Shown piece after piece: positions 41,115-49,540 of a DNA stretch of 64,000 nucleotides. The notes below the pieces were generated by a model, which was not told the origin of the DNA, did not search any database, and saw only the letters and a program-made list of their open reading frames with translations. A program made the translations under genes and the position numbers. Each line of letters starts with the position of its first letter. Position 1 is the stretch's first letter. The stretch is from Acidimicrobiales bacterium (GTDB lineage: Bacteria; Actinomycetota; Acidimicrobiia; Acidimicrobiales; Aldehydirespiratoraceae): the NCBI GenBank assembly GCA_041394245.1, contig JAWKIR010000002.1, positions 2,852,001 to 2,916,000 of the forward strand, given 5' to 3'.

Positions 41115-41576
41115 ATGAGCACAGATGCAGACAGCGGCAGCGACTACGAACCGAGCGCGTGGGGATGGGTGGCCGACCAGGTCGCCGAGTACGAGGCTTC
41201 GGGTGGCGAGCGGGCCAACACGCTGATGGACACGGGCATCCCGATCGTGGTCACCACGATGGTGGGGCACAAGAGCGGCAAGGTCCGCAAGGTGCCGTTG
41301 ATGCGGGTCGAGCACGAGGGCGAGTACGCACTCATCGCCTCGAAGGCGGGCATGCCGCACCATCCGGGCTGGTACTACAACCTCGTCGACGCCACGCACG
41401 TCACGGTGCAGGACGGCCCCGAGCCGAAGAACTACACCGTCCGCGAAGTCACCGGCGCCGAGCGCGACGAGTGGTACGCCCGTGGGGTCGCGGTCTATCC
41501 GGACTATGCCGACTACGCCGTGTCCGCGGCCGAACACGGCCGGGTCATCCCGGTGTTCGTCGCCACACCCGTGTAG
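41115..41576 (+). CDS. Deazaflavin-dependent nitroreductase family protein (second Ddn-like)
   Basis: The 153-residue protein resembles Ddn/FDOR-B enzymes: IVVTTMVGHKSGKVRKVPLM, YALIASKAGMPHHPGWYYNL and VTVQDGPEPKNYTVREV. The PxHPGWYYNL segment is a family hallmark near the F420 site. It differs from the copy at 22430 and is not its close duplicate. It would reduce a quinone or xenobiotic using F420H2. It ends four bases before the convergent DUF4404 stop. Confidence 0.9.
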   Translation: MSTDADSGSDYEPSAWGWVADQVAEYEASGGERANTLMDTGIPIVVTTMVGHKSGKVRKVPLMRVEHEGEYALIASKAGMPHHPGWYYNLVDATHVTVQDGPEPKNYTVREVTGAERDEWYARGVAVYPDYADYAVSAAEHGRVIPVFVATPV

Positions 41577-41579
41577 GGG

Positions 41580-41849
41580 TCAGAGGCCGCCGGCCGACAG
41601 TGCGTTGGCGATGCGGTTGAACGTCTGCACCAGGCCGAGGTGTTCGGTTTCGAAACGAGAGAGCGACTCCTCGAGGCTCTCGATGAGGTTCGGATCGTCG
41701 TCCTCGTTCTCGTCGGCCTCGACCTCGATCCGTCGAACCAGTTCCGCGAGGTGGGAGCGGTCGTCGTCGCCCAAGCCGTCGGCGGCGGCGATCGCCGACC
41801 GCAGCTCGTCGAGCAGTTCCTCCATGTCGCGGTCTTCGGTCTCGCTCAC
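41580..41849 (-). CDS. DUF4404 family small protein
   Basis: This 89-residue acidic helical protein has the DUF4404 layout: MEELLDELRSAIAAADGL near the start, a central acidic stretch, and LEESLSRFETEHLGLVQTFN with a terminal IANALSAGGL. The function of the family is unknown. The GTG at 41849 is preferred because GAGGGG lies about seven bases upstream. An ATG at 41873 would add eight residues and remove that site. Confidence 0.75.
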   Translation of the reverse strand: MSETEDRDMEELLDELRSAIAAADGLGDDDRSHLAELVRRIEVEADENEDDDPNLIESLEESLSRFETEHLGLVQTFNRIANALSAGGL

Positions 41850-41912
41850 CACATCCCCCTCGGTCGCGTACATCAGCCCTTGCCGGTCAGCCCTGTTTCT
41901 ACTCGCTCCCAC

Positions 41913-41962
41913 CCGCCACAGCGGTGTCAGACACCCGCCACAGCGGTGTCAGACACCTGCCA
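41913..41962. repeat. 22-bp tandem repeat with TGTCAGACAC core
   Basis: CCGCCACAGCGGTGTCAGACAC occurs at 41913-41934 and again at 41935-41956, followed by a partial third unit. Each holds the near-palindrome GTGTC-A-GACAC. The repeat lies in the 136 bases between divergent DUF4404 and M20 genes. The core matches the arms of the inverted repeat at 2858-2915. Confidence 0.8.
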
Positions 41963-41985
41963 CGAGGTGGTGGGAGACTGCGTCG

Positions 41986-43350
41986 GTGTCCGATCTGCGC
42001 ATGAACCAGACCATCGATCTGCTGCGGGAACTGATTCGCAACGAGTGTGTCAACGACGGCACGGCGGCGTCGGGCCAGGAGGTGCGCAACGCCGATGTGT
42101 TGCAGCATTGGCTGGAGGGATCGGGGCTCGATCTCCAGCGCTACGAGCCGGCGCCCGGCCGGGTGTCGCTCGTGTCGCGTATCGAGGGCACCGACCCGAG
42201 CGCGCCGAGCCTGTGCCTGATGGGACACACCGACGTGGTGCCGGTGAATCGCGACGGCTGGAGTCGCGACCCGTTCGGTGGCGAACGAGTCGTGTCGCCT
42301 GCCGGCATCGACGAGGTGTGGGGCAGGGGCGCGGTCGACATGTTGAACCTCACCGCGTCGATGGCCGTCGCGTTCCGTGAGCTGGCGCGCAGCGGGTTCC
42401 GGCCGCGGGGTGACCTCATCTTCTTCGCCGTTGCCGACGAGGAGTCGGGGAGCGCGCACGGCGCTCGGTGGATGGCCGACCACGAACGCGACGCCATCTT
42501 CGCCGACTACGTGCTCACCGAGAACGGCGGGCTCCACTCGGGGTCCCCGGAGGCACCGAGGATCGGCATCAACGTGGCCGAGAAGGGAGTGGCGTGGCGG
42601 CGGCTACGGGTCAAGGGCACACCCGGTCACGGGTCGCGGCCCTATCGCGGCGACAACGCGTTGGTGAAGGCCGCCGCCGTCATCCAGCGAATCGCCGACT
42701 ACCGACCGCCGCCGCGATTCCACGAGCTCTGGCCGCAGCAGGTGGCCACCATGGACGTCGACGACGACACCAAGGCGGCGATGCTCGATCCCGACCGACT
42801 CGACGATCTGCTCGCCGAGCTTCCCCACGCCCCGCATGCGTCGCACCTCTACTCGTGCACGCACACCACCTTCTCGCCGAACCTGATCGCGGGCGGCGAC
42901 GGCAGCCGGATGAAGACCAACGTCATCCCCGACTCGGTCGACATCGACGTCGACATTCGCACGATGCCCGGCGACACCACCGACGAGGTGCGGGCCCATC
43001 TCGACACGGCGCTCGGTGACCTTGCCGACGAGGTCCACGTCGACGTGATCATGAACGACCCGGCCAGCACGAGCCCGTCCGACACGCCCCTGTGGCAGAG
43101 CCTGCAGCGGGCGGTCGAGAAGCCGTTCCCGGGTGCACGGTTGGCCCCCCAGTTCGTCGTCGGGTTCACCGATTCGCGGATCTACCGGGAGATGGGAGCG
43201 GTGGCGTACGGCGCAGGGCTGTTCAGCCCCGAGCTCGATGTCGGTTCGTTCGGGCAGCGCTTCCACGGCAACGACGAACGCATCGACGTCGAGTCACTGC
43301 GACTCAGCACCGACCTGTTCCACGACGTGGCGAAGGATCTCCTGGGATGA
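41986..43350 (+). CDS. M20/M28-type zinc metallopeptidase (ArgE/DapE/acylase family)
   Basis: The 454-residue protein has M20 motifs: LMGHTDVVPV (first metal His/Asp), WGRGAVDM (bridging Asp), FFAVADEESGSAHG (catalytic Glu), LTENGG and a C-terminal FHGNDERID His. The dimerisation domain includes VKGTPGHGSRPY. It cleaves amide bonds of acylated amino acids or small peptides. The GTG at 41986 has GGGAG nine bases upstream; an ATG at 42001 is possible. Two small genes follow closely on the same strand. Confidence 0.92.
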   Translation: MSDLRMNQTIDLLRELIRNECVNDGTAASGQEVRNADVLQHWLEGSGLDLQRYEPAPGRVSLVSRIEGTDPSAPSLCLMGHTDVVPVNRDGWSRDPFGGERVVSPAGIDEVWGRGAVDMLNLTASMAVAFRELARSGFRPRGDLIFFAVADEESGSAHGARWMADHERDAIFADYVLTENGGLHSGSPEAPRIGINVAEKGVAWRRLRVKGTPGHGSRPYRGDNALVKAAAVIQRIADYRPPPRFHELWPQQVATMDVDDDTKAAMLDPDRLDDLLAELPHAPHASHLYSCTHTTFSPNLIAGGDGSRMKTNVIPDSVDIDVDIRTMPGDTTDEVRAHLDTALGDLADEVHVDVIMNDPASTSPSDTPLWQSLQRAVEKPFPGARLAPQFVVGFTDSRIYREMGAVAYGAGLFSPELDVGSFGQRFHGNDERIDVESLRLSTDLFHDVAKDLLG

Positions 43351-43375
43351 GCACGGCACCACCACCGAGGTCGCG

Positions 43376-43507
43376 ATGGCGCCGCCGACGCAGGTGATCG
43401 GCGACATGCTCGATCGTCACGAGCGGATCGAACCGGCGGGGTCGGTCGAGCGAGTCCGCAGCAACCTGCTCCACGGCGTGGAGCACCGGCCCGTGCGGCT
43501 GCGCTGA
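43376..43507 (+). CDS. Possible small protein (43 aa)
   Basis: A short ORF runs from ATG at 43376 with CGAGG five bases upstream. It ends one base before the DUF1971 ATG (TGA-C-ATG) and uses GC-rich third positions like its neighbours. The peptide (MAPPTQVIGDMLDRHERI, ending RPVRLR) is basic and resembles nothing I know. It could be a real leader-type small protein or spurious. Confidence 0.35.
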   Translation: MAPPTQVIGDMLDRHERIEPAGSVERVRSNLLHGVEHRPVRLR

Positions 43508-43508
43508 C

Positions 43509-43799
43509 ATGGGCGACGATCCCGTCGTCGAGGAGCTTCCACCTGGCCTGGCGCTGGTACGCACGACGCCGGAGTTCACGATCGACACCGTGCCCGCCGG
43601 CCTGCTCGGTGCGCATCGCGTGGCCGACGACGTGTGGGGCGTGCTGCGCGTGAATCGCGGCACGGTGGTCTTCGTGCTCGAAGACACCGGCGTGCGGCGG
43701 TCGTTGACGACGAACGACGCGCAGGTGATCGAACCCGGGGTGTTGCACCACGTCGAGCCCTCGGCCGACGCCCGTTTCGTCGTCGAGTTCCACCGCTAG
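43509..43799 (+). CDS. DUF1971 cupin-like protein
   Basis: The 96-residue beta-barrel protein reads LPPGLALVRTTPEFTIDTVP near the start, then GLLGAHRVADDVWGVLRV, and ends VIEPGVLHHVEPSADARFVV. This is the DUF1971 pattern, also found as a domain fused to TehB tellurite-resistance proteins. The HHVEP motif is cupin-like and may bind metal. The role is unknown. It directly follows the M20 peptidase and a possible small ORF, probably in the same transcript. Confidence 0.88.
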   Translation: MGDDPVVEELPPGLALVRTTPEFTIDTVPAGLLGAHRVADDVWGVLRVNRGTVVFVLEDTGVRRSLTTNDAQVIEPGVLHHVEPSADARFVVEFHR

Positions 43800-43870
43800 G
43801 TCCGTCTCGCTCGCGGTGCTCGCGGGCGGACTGTGGTCAACTGGTTCCGAACCCGACGAGAGGGGCCTCC

Positions 43871-44752
43871 GTGGCGGACAGGAACGTACTCATCACCGGT
43901 ACCTCGACGGGGATCGGTGCGGCCTGCGTGCAACGCATGGCGGGCTCGGGGTGGCGGGTCTACGCCGGTGTCCGACGCGAAGAGGACGGCGAACGCCTCG
44001 CCGCCGACGCCGACGCCGGCGCCGCGGGCGAGGTCGTCCCCGTCCTCCTCGATGTCGTCGATCGGGGGCACGTCGACGCCGCCCTGGCCCGGATCCGCGA
44101 CGAGGCGGGCGTGCTGCACGGGTTGGTGAACAACGCGGGGATCGGAGTCGGTGGACCGATCGAGCTCCTGACCGACGAGGAGTGGCGCCGCCAGTTCGAC
44201 GTCAACTTCTTCAGCCTCGTGTCGCTGACCCGAGAAGCGATGCCGCTGATGGAGGACGTCGGCGGCCGGTTCGTCCACATCGGTTCGATCGCCGGACGAG
44301 TGTCGCAGCCGGCACTCGGTCCCTATGCCGCGAGCAAGCACGCAGTGGAGGCGTTCAACTGGTCGTTGCGCGGTGAGCTGGCGCGGACGTCGATGAACTC
44401 GTCGGTCGTCGAGCCGGGCGAGATCAAGACGGCGATCTGGGACAAGGCCGACGACACGATCGCCGGGTCGGAGGCGCGGATCGATGCTGCGGGGCGGCGG
44501 GCTCGCTACGGCTTCCTGATCCAGCGCCAACGGGCGTTCAACGTCGAGGGCCGGGAGAAGGGAATCGATCCGGATCGGGTGGCGCAGGCGGTCGAGCACG
44601 CACTCACGGCGTCGAGGCCGAAGGCCCGCTATCTCGTCGGTCCCGACGCCAAGCTGATCGGTCTCATGGCCCGTTTGCCGGACCGCGTGCTCGAGCCGCT
44701 GCTCGGTCTCAACGGCCGGCGTCTGGAACGGGCAGGCCGCAAGCTCGTTTGA
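43871..44752 (+). CDS. Short-chain dehydrogenase/reductase
   Basis: The 293-residue SDR has the NAD(P) motif LITGTSTGIGAAC, NNAGIGVGGPIELL, catalytic Ser in HIGSIAGRVS and YxxxK in YAASKHAVEAFNWSL. The C-terminal part is longer than minimal SDRs and ends in a basic helix. It most resembles retinol/steroid or long-chain dehydrogenase-like SDRs. GTG 43871 has AGAGGGG six bases upstream. It leads a same-strand run with a sulfotransferase, quinone reductase and aldo/keto reductase. Confidence 0.92.
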   Translation: MADRNVLITGTSTGIGAACVQRMAGSGWRVYAGVRREEDGERLAADADAGAAGEVVPVLLDVVDRGHVDAALARIRDEAGVLHGLVNNAGIGVGGPIELLTDEEWRRQFDVNFFSLVSLTREAMPLMEDVGGRFVHIGSIAGRVSQPALGPYAASKHAVEAFNWSLRGELARTSMNSSVVEPGEIKTAIWDKADDTIAGSEARIDAAGRRARYGFLIQRQRAFNVEGREKGIDPDRVAQAVEHALTASRPKARYLVGPDAKLIGLMARLPDRVLEPLLGLNGRRLERAGRKLV

Positions 44753-44827
44753 TCGGCGGGGCCCGAGGGCACCTACAGTCGGTGCGGTCCGGGCCGGTGC
44801 GGTCCGGTGTCGGCAAGGGGGAATCCG

Positions 44828-46012
44828 ATGGCAGACGACGTGGCGGCGCTCGACGTCGACGGGGTGTTGCGCACCGCGTCGGAACGGGCCGGAGGGCTCG
44901 ACGACCTCGACGACGGACCGGGCGGTTCGTTCATGGAGGGACTCGGTCGCTTGGTCGACTCGCTGTCCGCCGAGGCGCAACTCAACGACATCGGCCGGAT
45001 CATCAGCAACGAACGGATGTTGCTCCACACGGTCAACCGCCTCCACTATGTCGACGATCGCAAGCGCCATCCGGACATCGCGACGCAGAAGATCGTGCGT
45101 CCGGTGTTCATCATCGGCATGCCTCGAACGGGTACGACGATCCTGCACGACATCCTCGCCTGCGACCCCCGCAGTCGGGCCCCGATGACCTGGGAGGTGA
45201 TGTTCCCGTCGCCGCCACCCGAGGCCGCCACCTTCGACACCGACCCCCGCATCGCCCAGTGCGCGGCGACGATGCCCGACCGCGACATGCAGCTGCCCGG
45301 CTTCGACGCGATCCATCCGATGGGTCCGCAGCTGACACAGGAGTGCGTCGTGCTGATGGGTGAATCGATGTGCACTCCGCTGTTCCACAACCAGTTCCGG
45401 GTGCCGAGCTACGAGGACTGGGTCGACACCGAAGCCGATTGGCGTCCGGTCTACGACTTCCATCACCGTCAGCTCCAGCACTTCCAGGCCCGCAACCCCG
45501 GCGATCGCTGGGTGCTCAAGACCGGCGCCCACCTGTGGGGTCTCGATCAGCTGCTCGAGACCTACCCCGACGCCCGCATCGTGTTCACCCATCGCGACCC
45601 GGTGAAGTCGATGACCTCCTACTCGAGTCTCACGTCGATCGTGCGTCGGGTCGGCAGCGACGCCGTCGACCCGATCGAGGTGGCCGACGACTGGATCGAC
45701 CGACTGCGGAGGGTCCTCCTGCGCGGTATCGAGATCCGTCAGGCCCGCGAGTACCCCGACGCGATCTTCTACGACATGTACTTCCCCGACTTCATCTCGG
45801 ATCAGTTCACCGAGGTCGAGAAGATCTACGAGGCGCTCGACCTGCCGATGTCGGGCGAGGGCGCCGACGCGATGAAGGCGTTCATCGACGACAACCCGCC
45901 GGGCAAGCACGGTATCCACCGGTATTCGCCCGAGGAGTTCGGTGTCGACCCGGCCCAGGTCCGCGCCGAGTTCCGGACCTACATCGACCACTTCGGATTG
46001 ACGGAGGAATGA
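44828..46012 (+). CDS. Sulfotransferase family protein
   Basis: The 394-residue protein has the PAPS-binding 5'-phosphosulfate loop in VFIIGMPRTGTTILHD and the 3'-phosphate motif in IVFTHRDPVKSMTSYSSL. An N-terminal helical region of about 80 residues precedes the fold. It would transfer sulfate to a hydroxyl of a lipid or sterol-like acceptor; the substrate is unknown. ATG 44828 has GGGGGA six bases upstream; a GTG at 44807 is less likely. The stop overlaps the next ATG (TGATG). Confidence 0.88.
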   Translation: MADDVAALDVDGVLRTASERAGGLDDLDDGPGGSFMEGLGRLVDSLSAEAQLNDIGRIISNERMLLHTVNRLHYVDDRKRHPDIATQKIVRPVFIIGMPRTGTTILHDILACDPRSRAPMTWEVMFPSPPPEAATFDTDPRIAQCAATMPDRDMQLPGFDAIHPMGPQLTQECVVLMGESMCTPLFHNQFRVPSYEDWVDTEADWRPVYDFHHRQLQHFQARNPGDRWVLKTGAHLWGLDQLLETYPDARIVFTHRDPVKSMTSYSSLTSIVRRVGSDAVDPIEVADDWIDRLRRVLLRGIEIRQAREYPDAIFYDMYFPDFISDQFTEVEKIYEALDLPMSGEGADAMKAFIDDNPPGKHGIHRYSPEEFGVDPAQVRAEFRTYIDHFGLTEE

Positions 46013-47070
46013 TGGCCGAGGACGTGACGATGCGGGCCTGGCGGGTCCACGAGTACGGGGCCCCACTCGAGGTGCTGCAGCTCGAGACGGTGCCGGTGCC
46101 CGAGCCCGAGGCCGGTGAGGTGCGGGTTCGGGTGCAGGCGATTCCGCTCAACCTCAACGACATCGAGCGCATCACCGGCGGCAACATGATGGCCCCGCCC
46201 GAGTTCCCCTACAGCCCGGGCATGGAGGTCATGGGTGTGGTCGACGCGTGTGGTCCCGGTGCCGAGGCCTGGCAGGGTCGGCGGGTGGTGGCGACCACGC
46301 GGCGGGCGTTCGGCGGGTTCGCCGAGCAGGCGATCTGCTCGACCCCCGCGGTGTTCGACATGCCCGACGACATCCCACTCCCCGACGCAGCCGCCCTCTA
46401 TTTCCCGTTCCACCTCGCGTGGTTGGGCTTGTTCGACCGGGCCGAGTTGAAGGCCGGCGAGAGCGTGTTGATCCATGCCGCAGCCGGTGGTTCGGGCTCG
46501 GCCGCCGTGCAGCTCGCCGCCAACGCCGGAGCCCGGGTGTTCGCGACCGCGGGGACCGACGAGAAGGTGCAGCAGTGCCTCGACCTCGGCGCCGACGTCG
46601 CGATCAACTACGCCGACACCGACTTCGCCGAGATCGTGTTGGCCGAGACCGACAATCGGGGCGTCGACGTGGTGTTCGACAACGTCGGCGAGGCGGTGAT
46701 GGAGCAGTCCATGAAGTGCACCGCCTACAACGGGCGCTACCTCATGATGGGCTTCGCCTCGAACAAGACGGTGGCCGACGAGCCCTTCATCGTTCCCCGT
46801 CGCGTTGCGCTCGGGAACTTCAAGCTCTGTGGTGTGCTGCTCAACTATGCCGGCGACGACATGATCCAGATGATGAAGACGGCGCTCGGCTGGAACGTCT
46901 CGCCCACCGCGTTGGGTGAGCGGATCACGGCCGACATCGTCGACCTGGTCCGGGCGGGGGCGGTGAAGCCGGTGATCGGTTCCGTCGTCGCGTTCGAGGA
47001 GCTCCCCGGCTTGATCGACGACATGGCCAACCGTCGCACCACCGGCCGCGCCATCGTGATGGTTGACTGA
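46012..47070 (+). CDS. Zinc-independent MDR, NADPH:quinone oxidoreductase-like
   Basis: The 352-residue protein has a GroES-like N-domain (VPVPEPEAGEVRVRVQAIPL) and a Rossmann domain with VLIHAAAGGSGSAAVQLAANAGARVFATAG, the QOR AAxGGxG motif, then NVGEAVMEQSM. Zinc ligands are absent, as in quinone oxidoreductases. It reduces quinones or alpha,beta-unsaturated carbonyls. ATG 46012 is chosen because GGAGG lies five bases upstream; the ATG at 46009 is only one or two bases away from it. Confidence 0.92.
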   Translation: MAEDVTMRAWRVHEYGAPLEVLQLETVPVPEPEAGEVRVRVQAIPLNLNDIERITGGNMMAPPEFPYSPGMEVMGVVDACGPGAEAWQGRRVVATTRRAFGGFAEQAICSTPAVFDMPDDIPLPDAAALYFPFHLAWLGLFDRAELKAGESVLIHAAAGGSGSAAVQLAANAGARVFATAGTDEKVQQCLDLGADVAINYADTDFAEIVLAETDNRGVDVVFDNVGEAVMEQSMKCTAYNGRYLMMGFASNKTVADEPFIVPRRVALGNFKLCGVLLNYAGDDMIQMMKTALGWNVSPTALGERITADIVDLVRAGAVKPVIGSVVAFEELPGLIDDMANRRTTGRAIVMVD

Positions 47071-47094
47071 GTCGTCGAAGGACCAAGGGGAGAC

Positions 47095-48015
47095 ATGGAC
47101 ACACGCACGATCGGTTCGCTCGAGGTCTCGGTGGTGGGGCTGGGGTGCAACAACTTCGGTATGCGCATCGATGCCGACCAGACGAAGGCCGTGGTCGACG
47201 CCGCGATCGACGCGGGGATCACCTACTTCGACACGGCCGAGGCCTACGGCGGCGGGAAGTCCGAGGAGTTCCTCGGCGCCGCGCTCGTCGGTCGCCGTGA
47301 CCGGGTCCACATCGCCACCAAGTGGGGCATGCGCCCGGCGGAGGACGGCGCTCCGGCCAACGGCAGCCGCGACGCGGTGCGGACCGCGATCGAGGGGAGC
47401 CTGCGGCGGCTCGGGACCGACTACATCGATCACTACCAGTTCCACAATCCCGACGCCGACACGCCGATCGCCGAGACGTTGGCCGCGCTGGCCGAGCTCG
47501 TGGCCGAGGGGAAGGTGCGTGAGGTGGGGTGCTCGAACTTCAGCGCCGCACAACTCGACGAAGCGGCGGCGGCCGGGCCGATCCCGTTCGCGACGGTCCA
47601 GAACCACTACAGCCTGCTCACGCGTGACCCGGAGACCAACGGTGTGCTCGACGCGTGCCGTCGTCACTCGATCGGGTTCGTGCCGTACTTCCCGCTCGAG
47701 TCGGGCCTGCTGACCGGCAAGTACCGGGACGGCGAGGATCTGCCCGAGGGAAGCCGGCTCGCTGCCTGGGGCGACCGGGCCGGCACGTTCATCACCGACG
47801 AGCGGCTGGCCACCGTCGCCGCGATCTCCGAATGGGCGGCCGACCGAGGCCACACCGTGCTCGACGCGGCGATGAGCTGGCTGACGAGCAACCCGCAGGT
47901 CGCAACCGTCATCTCGGGGGCGACCAAGGTCGAGCAGGTTCGGGGCAACGTGGCTGCGGGCGGCTGGGCGATGACCGCCGACGAGCGATCCGAGCTCGAG
48001 GCGCTGCTGAGTTGA
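47095..48015 (+). CDS. Aldo/keto reductase
   Basis: The 306-residue TIM-barrel reductase has the Asp/Tyr catalytic strand ITYFDTAEAYGGGKSEEFLG, Lys in VHIATKWGM and the active-site LGTDYIDHYQFHNPD with His. It ends with the NADPH-binding VISGATKVEQVRGN region. It reduces a carbonyl with NADPH in the cytoplasm. An AGGGGAG Shine-Dalgarno precedes the ATG. It follows the quinone reductase by 24 bases and is probably its operon partner. Confidence 0.93.
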   Translation: MDTRTIGSLEVSVVGLGCNNFGMRIDADQTKAVVDAAIDAGITYFDTAEAYGGGKSEEFLGAALVGRRDRVHIATKWGMRPAEDGAPANGSRDAVRTAIEGSLRRLGTDYIDHYQFHNPDADTPIAETLAALAELVAEGKVREVGCSNFSAAQLDEAAAAGPIPFATVQNHYSLLTRDPETNGVLDACRRHSIGFVPYFPLESGLLTGKYRDGEDLPEGSRLAAWGDRAGTFITDERLATVAAISEWAADRGHTVLDAAMSWLTSNPQVATVISGATKVEQVRGNVAAGGWAMTADERSELEALLS

Positions 48016-48027
48016 TCGGAGCCCCGG

Positions 48028-49284
48028 TCAGAGCACGTCGAAGGTGAGCCCGGCGTGGGCCTGCAGCGCCTCGATCAGGGTGTCGCCGAGGGCCGTCGAC
48101 GGCGTCCAGAAGCCGCCGGCCACGCCGGCCTCGCCATCGCGGGGAAGATGCAGCAGCGTGACCGCGCACTCGCCGAGCATCCTGGCGGTCGACCCGTAGC
48201 CGGGGTCGCGGTCGCCGGTGACCTTCGTGGCGATCGTGCGACCGCTCGCCGTGGTGCCGAAGAAGCGGATGTCGAAGAAGCCCTTCTCCTGCGCTTCGGG
48301 ACTCGGGCCGTCACCCGGCTTGGGCAGCACGAACCGGTTGAGGAGGCGGCGTGCCGGTCGGAGTGCGGCGATGCCGACAAAGCCGCCGAGGCCGCCGGCG
48401 AGGCCGGCCGCCTTGGCCGCGCCCTTCGGGCCGGCCCCCATCATCATCGCCTCGTCGTAGAGGAAGTCGTCGCCCCACGGACGGCCGAGCAGTGCATGGC
48501 TGCGGTGCACGACCCGGGTGTTGATCGCCGCCATCACGAACGGGGCGATCCATTCGCCGGATGCCTCGTCGTTCTTCGGCACCAGCACATTGGGCTGGTC
48601 GACCCCGCTCCGCATGCCGTCGGGCGCGAGCGCGTAGGGGTTGGCGAGCATCTTGCGGAGCGCCGGGTCGCCCGCGGTCTCCTCCAGAACGTTCATCATG
48701 CTGGCGATCGTGCCGCCGCTCGCTCCGCCCCTCATGGCCTTGACCCTCATGGCGATCGTCGTGCACGGCTCGCCGAACTCCTCGATGGCGGCGTGCTGCG
48801 TGAACCACACGCCGAGGTCGGAGGGGATCGAGTCGAAGCCGCAGGTGTGCACGATGCGGGCGCCGCTCGCCTGGGCCGTCGCGTAGTGGGCGTCGATCAT
48901 CTTCTGCATCCATTGCGGTTCGCCGGTGAGGTCGCAGTAGTCGGTTCCGGCGGCCGCACACGCGGCGACGAGCTCGGATCCGTAGAGCGCATAGGGCCCG
49001 ACCGTCGAGACCACGACCCGGGTCGAATCGGCGAGTGACGCCATGTCGGTGGCGCTCGACGCGTCGGCCACGATCTGCGGCACCGTGGCGCCGGTGGCAG
49101 CGGCAACAGCGTCGAGCTTGGCGGTGCTGCGACCGGCGATGGCCCACCGAAGCCCGCCCGGGTCAGTGCCGGGTCCAGGGCCGATGCCGTGGCGGTCGAC
49201 CAGATACCGGCAGAGAATCTGGCCGACGAAGCTGGTGGCGCCGAACAGCACGATGTCGAACGGTCGGTCGTCGCGAGATGTCAT
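48028..49284 (-). CDS. Saccharopine dehydrogenase-like protein (trans-acting enoyl reductase family)
   Basis: The 418-residue protein begins with a Rossmann motif FDIVLFGATSFVGQILCRYL, then RWAIAGRS and VVSTVGPYALYGSELVAACA, followed by GTDYCDLTGEPQWMQ, the hallmarks of the saccharopine-dehydrogenase-like family that includes mycobacterial trans-acting enoyl reductases (Rv2953/Rv2449c). Those enzymes serve polyketide-lipid synthesis. No polyketide synthase is in the window, so the role is open. The ATG is eight bases after a TAGCCT box. It converges on the aldo/keto reductase. Confidence 0.9.
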   Translation of the reverse strand: MTSRDDRPFDIVLFGATSFVGQILCRYLVDRHGIGPGPGTDPGGLRWAIAGRSTAKLDAVAAATGATVPQIVADASSATDMASLADSTRVVVSTVGPYALYGSELVAACAAAGTDYCDLTGEPQWMQKMIDAHYATAQASGARIVHTCGFDSIPSDLGVWFTQHAAIEEFGEPCTTIAMRVKAMRGGASGGTIASMMNVLEETAGDPALRKMLANPYALAPDGMRSGVDQPNVLVPKNDEASGEWIAPFVMAAINTRVVHRSHALLGRPWGDDFLYDEAMMMGAGPKGAAKAAGLAGGLGGFVGIAALRPARRLLNRFVLPKPGDGPSPEAQEKGFFDIRFFGTTASGRTIATKVTGDRDPGYGSTARMLGECAVTLLHLPRDGEAGVAGGFWTPSTALGDTLIEALQAHAGLTFDVL

Positions 49285-49292
49285 GGACCCCG

Positions 49293-49298
49293 AGGCTA
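49293..49298 (-). promoter_or_regulatory. -10 box for the saccharopine-dehydrogenase-like gene
   Basis: TAGCCT on the minus strand lies eight bases before the ATG at 49284, with no Shine-Dalgarno seen. Confidence 0.4.
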
Positions 49299-49469
49299 CG
49301 GGCGGGACGGGGTCCCAGTGATCAGCAGAATCAGCGTCTCGGTCGCCTTCGCGATGTTTGCATCGGGAGTGACGTTCTCAGGGAGTGCCACTGAGCGGCG
49401 TGACGATGGCACCAAGCTCATTCCCGTCGAGAGCCCTCCGCCCGTGAACGATCCTCCGCCTCGCGCAAC

Positions 49470-49498
49470 TTGTACCACTCTGCGTGGCTGTGTAGCCT
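49470..49498 (+). promoter_or_regulatory. Promoter candidate for the secreted subtilase
   Basis: TTGTAC (49470-49475) and TAGCCT (49493-49498) are 17 bases apart. The leader of about 36 bases carries GAGGGG nine bases before the ATG at 49541. Confidence 0.45.
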
Positions 49499-49540
49499 CC
49501 CGCCCCTGGCCTGTTCGGGGGCAGGTCGAGGGGTTGGGCG

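Noticed and set aside
43347..43397. 16-residue Arg-rich ORF overlapping the M20 stop (ATGA)
   Set aside because: It is too short and low in complexity, and a better frame with a Shine-Dalgarno covers the same bases.
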